Both the position numbers and the translations under genes were made by a program. Of a stretch of DNA of 9,854 nucleotides, positions 5,418-9,854 are shown in pieces; within the stretch, counting starts at the first letter, position 1, and each line of letters opens with the position of its first letter. The stretch is from assembly GCA_002343395.1 (NCBI GenBank), contig DDSN01000001.1:1-9854 (forward strand), given 5' to 3'. Under the pieces are notes generated by a model, which was not told the DNA's origin, did no database searches, and was given only the letters and a program-made list of their open reading frames with translations. The stretch is from Hyphomonadaceae bacterium UBA2389. Its GTDB lineage: Bacteria > Pseudomonadota > Alphaproteobacteria > Caulobacterales > Aquidulcibacteraceae.

Positions 5418-7295
5418 ACGCGCAACGATGAGAGCCGCCGCCGATGCGGGATCTGTGTCGAGCGTGTCGATCCGAATTTCGGGATGCTCGGGCGGTTCAT
5501 AAGGGCTGTCGACGCCGGTGAAGTTGCGTAGCTGTCCCGCGCGCGCTTTCTTGTAGAGGCCTTTCACGTCGCGGCGCTCCGCTTCCGCGATCGGCGTGTC
5601 CACGTAGACTTCCAGGAACTCGCCCGGGGCCATCATTTTGCGCGCCATCTCTCGCTCGGCGCGGAATGGAGAAATGAATGACACCAGCACGATGAGCCCC
5701 GCGTCGGTCATCAGCCGCGCGACCTCGGCGACGCGGCGAATGTTTTCCACGCGGTCCGCTTCGGTGAAGCCCAGGTCGCGATTCAAGCCATGGCGAACGT
5801 TGTCGCCATCCAGAAGCGCGGTGTGACGGCCAAGAGAAAGAAGTTTTTTCTCGACGAGGTTGGCGATGGTGGATTTGCCGGCCCCGGAGAGCCCGGTGAA
5901 CCAAAGCACGGCCGGCTTCTGGCGTTTGATCTCCGAACGCGCGTCGCGCGTTACGTCGAGCGCTTGCCAATGCACGTTTTCAGCGCGCCGGAGCGCGAAA
6001 CGGATCATGCCCGCGGCGACCGTCGCGTTGCTGATCTTGTCGATAAGGATGAAGCCGCCGAGGTCCTGGTTCTCGGCGTAGGCGTCAAACGCGACGAGTT
6101 GATCGAGGCTGATGTTGCAGACGGCTATTTCATTCAACTCAAGCACCTTGCCCGCAAGCCGCTCAAGCGTGTTGACGTTCACCTTGTGCTTTATGTCGGT
6201 GATCTGCGCCGTCGCCGTCTTGGCGCCGAGCTTCAGCCAATAGGGACGTCCGGGCAGCGCGCGCTCCTCGCTCATCCAGACCAGCGTTGTCTCGAATTGG
6301 TCCGAGGCTTGAACGGGGTCGCTCGCCGATGTGACGACATCGCCGCGTGAGCAATCGACTTCATCGCTCAATGTTATGGTCACGGCTTGGCCGGCGACGG
6401 CTTGCGCGAGATCGCCGTCCTTGGTGACGATGCGCGCGATCGTGCTTGTGCGCCCGGTCGGCGCGATGCGCACCGGATCGCCCGGCGCGACCTTGCCAGC
6501 GGCGATCAGACCGGCGAATCCGCGGAAGCCTTGGTTGGGTCTGTTGACCCATTGCACAGGCATTCGAAAAGCGCCCGCCGCGCGCCGATCTTCATCAACG
6601 ACCACGCTCTCAAGATGATCAAGCAGCGTCGGCCCCTCATACCAAGGCGTTTGCGCGCCGGCGGTCGCGACATTGTCGCCGCGCAAGCCGGAGAGCGGAA
6701 TGGCGGCAAAATCGCCGATGCCGACGAGCTTCGCGAAGTCGCGGTATTCGTCGACGATTGTGTCGAAAATATCCTTCGACCACCCGGTCAAATCCATCTT
6801 GTTGACGGCGAGCACGACATGGCGAATGCCCATCAGCGAGACGATGTACGAGTGGCGGCGCGTTTGCGTGAGCACGCCCTTGCGCGCGTCGACCAGGATG
6901 ACGGCAAGATCGGCTGTCGAGGCGCCCGTGACCATATTGCGGGTGTACTGTTCATGTCCGGGCGTGTCGGCGACGATGAATTTGCGCTTGTCTGTTGAGA
7001 AAAAACGATAGGCCACATCGATGGTGATGCCTTGCTCGCGTTCGGCGGCGAGGCCGTCAACGAGCAGCGCAAAATCGAGATCGCCGCCTTGTGTGCCGAC
7101 CTTCTTGGAGTCCGCTTCGAGAGCGGCGAGCTGATCTTCGAAGATAAGTTTCGTATCGTAAAGCAAACGCCCGATAAGCGTCGACTTGCCGTCGTCGACG
7201 GAGCCGCAGGTTATGAAGCGCAGCAGCGACTTGCGTCGGTGCTGGTCCAGGTAGGCGTCGATGTTGTCGGCGATGGGTTGAGAGGCATGGGCCAT
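5385..7295 (-). CDS. cysNC: Bifunctional sulfate adenylyltransferase subunit 1 / adenylylsulfate kinase
   Basis: This is a 636-aa fusion. CysN (about residues 1-440) is the GTPase subunit that drives ATP sulfurylase to form APS. CysC (about 455-636) phosphorylates APS to PAPS. CysN carries an EF-Tu-like G domain: P-loop GSVDDGKS (31-38), EREQGITID (85-93), DTPGHEQY (110-117) and NKMD (165-168), followed by beta-barrel domains with the NRPNQGFRGF segment (251-260). CysC has the P-loop GLSGAGKS (468-475), DGDNVRHGLN (496-505), the SFISPFRAERE segment (539-549) and a DVKGLYKKA motif (576-584). Both halves look active, and the fusion is common in proteobacteria. AGAAGG at 7305-7310 is a good ribosome-binding site 9 nt before the ATG. 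The start overlaps the cysD stop by one base (TGATG), so the two subunits are probably co-translated. The TAA stop overlaps the hisC TAG by two bases on the opposite strand. Confidence 0.97.
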   Translation of the reverse strand: MAHASQPIADNIDAYLDQHRRKSLLRFITCGSVDDGKSTLIGRLLYDTKLIFEDQLAALEADSKKVGTQGGDLDFALLVDGLAAEREQGITIDVAYRFFSTDKRKFIVADTPGHEQYTRNMVTGASTADLAVILVDARKGVLTQTRRHSYIVSLMGIRHVVLAVNKMDLTGWSKDIFDTIVDEYRDFAKLVGIGDFAAIPLSGLRGDNVATAGAQTPWYEGPTLLDHLESVVVDEDRRAAGAFRMPVQWVNRPNQGFRGFAGLIAAGKVAPGDPVRIAPTGRTSTIARIVTKDGDLAQAVAGQAVTITLSDEVDCSRGDVVTSASDPVQASDQFETTLVWMSEERALPGRPYWLKLGAKTATAQITDIKHKVNVNTLERLAGKVLELNEIAVCNISLDQLVAFDAYAENQDLGGFILIDKISNATVAAGMIRFALRRAENVHWQALDVTRDARSEIKRQKPAVLWFTGLSGAGKSTIANLVEKKLLSLGRHTALLDGDNVRHGLNRDLGFTEADRVENIRRVAEVARLMTDAGLIVLVSFISPFRAEREMARKMMAPGEFLEVYVDTPIAEAERRDVKGLYKKARAGQLRNFTGVDSPYEPPEHPEIRIDTLDTDPASAAALIVARLLGEDPGGGI

Positions 7296-8206
7296 CAGAA
7301 ATAGCCTTCTTGCTTCTTCTTCTCCATGCTCGCGGCTTGGTCGTGGTCGATCATGCGGCCTTGGCGTTCGCTGGTCGTCGCCAGCAGCATTTCCTGAATG
7401 ACTTGCGTGAGCGTTTCCGCTTCGCTCTCGACGGCGCCCGATAACGGGTAGCAGCCGAGCGTCCTGAACCGCACCTTGCGGATCTCGGGCTTCTCGCCCG
7501 GCGCCAAACGCATTCGTTCGTCATCGACCATGATCCAGGTTCCGGCGCGCTTCACGACGGGGCGCGGCGCGGCGAGGTAGAGCGGAACAATGGGGATGTT
7601 CTCAAGCTGGATGTATTGCCAAACGTCGAGTTCGGTCCAGTTGGAGATTGGGAAGACGCGGATTGACTCCCCGCGGTGCTTCTTCGCGTTGTAGAGCCGC
7701 CAGAGTTCGGGACGCTGGTTCTTGGGATCCCAGCGGTGATTGGCGGTGCGGAAGGAAAAGATGCGCTCCTTCGCGCGACTCTTCTCCTCGTCGCGGCGCG
7801 CGCCGCCGAACGCGGCGTCGAACCCCCATTTGTCGAGCGCCTGTTTCAACCCTTGCGTCTTCCACATGTCGGTGTGCAACGCCGAGCCGTGATCGAACGG
7901 GTTGATGTTCTTTTCGACGCACTCGGGGTTTTGATGGACGAGCAAGTCCATGCCGAGGTCATGCGCCATACGCTCGCGCATCTCGTACATGGCGCGGAAC
8001 TTCCATGTCGTGTCGACGTGCAGGAGCGGAAACGGCGGCGGCGCGGGATAGAACGCCTTGGCCGCGAGGTGCAGCATGACGGCGCTGTCCTTGCCGATCG
8101 AGTAAAGCATGACCGGGCGCTCGGTTTCGGCGACCACCTCGCGCATGATGTGAATGGCTTCGGCTTCGAGGCGCTGAAGATGCGTGAGGCTGGGGGCGGG
8201 CGACAT
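7295..8206 (-). CDS. cysD: Sulfate adenylyltransferase subunit 2
   Basis: CysD (303 aa) is the catalytic subunit of ATP sulfurylase, which adenylates sulfate to APS in a complex with the GTPase CysN. It belongs to the PP-loop ATP pyrophosphatase family. The nucleotide loop SIGKDS is at 36-41, HVDTTWKFR at 63-71, the family signature GGARRDEEKSRAKERI at 134-149, the SNWTELDVWQYI segment at 188-199 and TLGCYPLSGAVES at 249-261, and it ends with the conserved MEKKKQEGYF. Length matches the family (about 300). The ATG at 8206 is preceded on this strand by GGATCAGGA, a plausible ribosome-binding site. The 74 bp upstream hold no gene. cysH and cysI, often nearby in other genomes, are not in this window, so the fate of PAPS cannot be read here. 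Confidence 0.97.
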   Translation of the reverse strand: MSPAPSLTHLQRLEAEAIHIMREVVAETERPVMLYSIGKDSAVMLHLAAKAFYPAPPPFPLLHVDTTWKFRAMYEMRERMAHDLGMDLLVHQNPECVEKNINPFDHGSALHTDMWKTQGLKQALDKWGFDAAFGGARRDEEKSRAKERIFSFRTANHRWDPKNQRPELWRLYNAKKHRGESIRVFPISNWTELDVWQYIQLENIPIVPLYLAAPRPVVKRAGTWIMVDDERMRLAPGEKPEIRKVRFRTLGCYPLSGAVESEAETLTQVIQEMLLATTSERQGRMIDHDQAASMEKKKQEGYF

Positions 8207-8280
8207 TCCTGATCCGATGCGCTTCCTTGGGCGCGCTTGTTCACCGTAGCACGCCGCCGAGGGTTAGCGCGGGTTGGCGG
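8207..8280 (-). promoter_or_regulatory. cysD upstream region with imperfect tandem 9-mers
   Basis: This 74-bp gap between cysD and the oxidoreductase gene upstream of it is the largest non-coding stretch in the window, and the natural place for a cysD promoter. No convincing -35/-10 pair is visible. Two near-identical 9-mers on the + strand, GGGTTAGCG (8261-8269) and GGGTTGGCG (8271-8279), are spaced 10 bp apart, roughly one helical turn. They could be an operator or chance in GC-rich DNA. Readthrough from the upstream gene is equally possible. Confidence 0.3.
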
Positions 8281-9390
8281 CTAAAGGCATGCTTCAGCCA
8301 TGTCGGCGACATACGCGCCGATGGCAAGCGACGAGGTTAAGCCTGGCGACTCAATCCCAAGCAAATTGATGAGGCCGGGCGCGCCATGGCGCTCGGGACC
8401 CTCGATGATGAAATCCGTGGGCGGAGCGTCGGGGCCTCCAAGCTTGGGCCTAACGCCGGCATAGGCTGGGTGCAGCGCATGGTCGGGCAGGCCGGGCCAG
8501 TATTCCCGGATCGCGGCGTAGAAGCCGTTCGCTCGCTCTGGGTTCACGTCATAGTCGGGCGCGTCCACCCATTCGACATCCGGCCCGAAGCGGGCTTGGC
8601 CGCCCAGATCGAGCGTCAGGTGGACGCCAAGCCCGCCGGCCACGGGCGCGGGGTAGACAAGCCGCGAAAACGGCGCGCGTCCGGACAAAGAGAAGTAGTT
8701 CCCCTTCGCATAGTGGCTCAGCCGCGCGAACGCGGGCGCGAGGCCGTCCACGCGCCGGGTGAGCGGCGCCGCGCCGAGGCCCGCGGCGTTGACGACAAGC
8801 CGCGCGCGCAGAGCGGGCTGCGCGCCGTCCGCGATCCATAGACTGACGCCTTCGTTCTCCGCCCGCATCCGATTCACGCGCGCGCCGTATGCGACGCTCG
8901 CGCCACGCGCCTGCGCGTCGCCAAGCAGCGCCAGCATCAGCCCATGCGCATCGACGATCCCTGTCGAAGGCGATTCCAGCGCCGTGACACAAGCAAGCGC
9001 GGGCTCGAGGCGCTTGGCTTCATCGGCGCTGAGCATGCGCAGATCATCGACGCCGTTGCGCGCCGCGCCCGCCGCGATGGCTTCAAATTGCGGGACTTGC
9101 GCCGCATTTGTCGCCACAATGAGCTTGCCGCATCGCTTGTGGGCGATGCCGCGCGCGGCGCAGTAGGCGTAGAGTTCGCGCCGTCCGCTCACGCAAAGGC
9201 GCGCTTTCAGCGAGCCTTGCGGGTAGTAAATCCCGGCGTGAATAACCTCGCTGTTGCGCGCGCTGATGCCCGTGCCGAAGCGATCGGCGGCTTCGAGCAC
9301 GATCACATCGCGGCCTGCGAGGGCGAGCGCGCGTGCGCAGGCGAGGCCGATAACGCCCGCCCCAATCACCACGCACTCAGCCTCATCCAT
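8281..9390 (-). CDS. FAD-dependent oxidoreductase, L-2-hydroxyglutarate oxidase-like (DAO family)
   Basis: This 369-aa flavoenzyme belongs to the D-amino-acid oxidase/glycerol-3-phosphate dehydrogenase superfamily. The N-terminal Rossmann motif GAGVIG (10-15) and acidic Glu33 bind the ADP part of FAD. RNSEVIHAGIYYP (45-57) closely resembles the active-site segment of L-2-hydroxyglutarate dehydrogenases (L2HGDH/LhgO). NAAGLG (201-206), GVRPKLGGP (312-320) and GIESPGLTSSLAIG (345-358) complete the FAD-contacting C-terminus. No signal peptide or membrane segment is seen. Length is a little under typical LhgO (about 400), so the exact substrate, L-2-hydroxyglutarate or another hydroxy or amino acid, is not settled and no symbol is given. 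AAGGG 8 nt before ATG 9390 supports the start. It lies 23 bp downstream of the GST gene on the same strand, so the two are probably co-transcribed. Confidence 0.87.
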   Translation of the reverse strand: MDEAECVVIGAGVIGLACARALALAGRDVIVLEAADRFGTGISARNSEVIHAGIYYPQGSLKARLCVSGRRELYAYCAARGIAHKRCGKLIVATNAAQVPQFEAIAAGAARNGVDDLRMLSADEAKRLEPALACVTALESPSTGIVDAHGLMLALLGDAQARGASVAYGARVNRMRAENEGVSLWIADGAQPALRARLVVNAAGLGAAPLTRRVDGLAPAFARLSHYAKGNYFSLSGRAPFSRLVYPAPVAGGLGVHLTLDLGGQARFGPDVEWVDAPDYDVNPERANGFYAAIREYWPGLPDHALHPAYAGVRPKLGGPDAPPTDFIIEGPERHGAPGLINLLGIESPGLTSSLAIGAYVADMAEACL

Positions 9391-9413
9391 CGCCGCCGCC
9401 CTTCGCGGCCTCG

Positions 9414-9854
9414 CTAGCTCTTCTTCGGCTGCGCCGCCAGCAGGGCGTCGTCAATCTCTCTTGCGCGCGCCGCCGCGGGGCGGCTCATGATGCGGCCGAG
9501 ATAGGCATCGAAGGCGGATCGTTTCTCGATCATGCCGAACTGAGTCAGCCACCCGAGTTCCGAGCCGAAATAGACGTCCGCTGCGGTGAATTGTTCGCCG
9601 AGCAGATACGGCCCGGCGCCGGAAACGGCCTTCTCCATCACGTCGGTGACGAGATCGAAATTGCCGAAGCCGACCATGCCTTGCTTGTCGTCAGGGACGG
9701 TCGCGCCCAACGCCTTCGTGCTCATGGCGCCTTCAACGGGGCCAGCCGCGAAGAAAAGCCAGCGATAGTAGGCGCCGCGCCGCGGGTCGCCAGGCGGCGG
9801 CGCCAGGTTGGCGCCGGGAAACGCGTCCGCCAGATAGGCGCAGATCGCCGCGCA
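9414..9854 (-). CDS. Glutathione S-transferase family protein, C-terminal part (5' end outside window)
   Basis: The open frame runs from the right edge to TAG 9414-9416, giving about 147 visible residues. It shows the all-alpha GST C-terminal domain. A YLADAFPGANLAP segment begins near the edge, where the glutathione domain ends, followed by GDPRRGAYYRWLFFAAGPVE and then PYLLGEQFTAADVYFGSELG. That last stretch contains the N-capping box and hydrophobic staple (FTAAD) typical of cytosolic GSTs. The catalytic N-terminal thioredoxin-like domain lies beyond the edge, so class and active-site residue cannot be read. An ATG at 9725 is internal and not the start, because GST-like sequence continues upstream of it without a stop. 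The family usually conjugates or reduces electrophiles with glutathione, and the substrate here is unknown. It is followed by the FAD oxidoreductase on the same strand. Confidence 0.9.
   Translation of the reverse strand, partial: CAAICAYLADAFPGANLAPPPGDPRRGAYYRWLFFAAGPVEGAMSTKALGATVPDDKQGMVGFGNFDLVTDVMEKAVSGAGPYLLGEQFTAADVYFGSELGWLTQFGMIEKRSAFDAYLGRIMSRPAAARAREIDDALLAAQPKKS

Noticed and set aside
5790..6350. 186-codon open frame antisense to cysNC
   Set aside because: It mirrors the cysNC codons and has no motif of its own.
7676..8212. 178-codon open frame antisense to cysD
   Set aside because: It is a shadow of cysD with no recognisable domain.
9414..9725. Short complete GST gene starting at ATG 9725
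   Set aside because: The frame continues upstream to the window edge with clear GST sequence, so this Met is internal.

Overview
The window is a GC-rich, gene-dense bacterial segment with almost no non-coding DNA. Protein content suggests a proteobacterium, most likely an alphaproteobacterium (perhaps Caulobacterales-like). This is inferred from the style of the CysNC fusion, the glutathione S-transferase and the distal HisC, not from any marker gene.

Positions 1-5388, + strand: the distal part of a histidine biosynthesis operon. The order is hisD (3' end only), a fusion of a HisC-like domain to imidazoleglycerol-phosphate dehydratase (HisB), then hisH, hisA, hisF, hisIE and a full-length hisC. 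From hisB onward every junction overlaps by 4-11 bp, so translation is probably coupled. The order D-[C]-B-H-A-F-IE and the fused HisIE match the enterobacterial/gammaproteobacterial arrangement. Together the genes cover the IGP synthase step (HisH/HisF), the HisI/HisE and HisA steps, dehydration (HisB), transamination (HisC) and the last oxidation (HisD). No histidinol-phosphate phosphatase is visible: the HAD phosphatase domain found in E. coli-type HisB is absent.

The most unusual object is the HisC-HisB fusion at 166-1626. Its N-terminal ~290 residues align with HisC but lack the PLP-binding lysine, the asparagine of the PTG loop and the arginine that follows the lysine motif. It therefore looks like a pseudo-aminotransferase joined to an intact dehydratase. 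A catalytically complete HisC of a different subtype closes the operon.

Positions 5385-8206, - strand: cysD and the bifunctional cysNC (ATP sulfurylase plus APS kinase), the entry to sulfate assimilation. The cysNC stop overlaps the hisC stop tail to tail, leaving no intergenic terminator.

Positions 8281-9854, - strand: an FAD-dependent oxidoreductase of the L-2-hydroxyglutarate oxidase type and, 23 bp upstream of it, the C-terminal part of a glutathione S-transferase that runs off the right edge. No tRNA, rRNA, CRISPR array, insertion sequence or phage gene was recognised, and no gap exceeds 75 bp.
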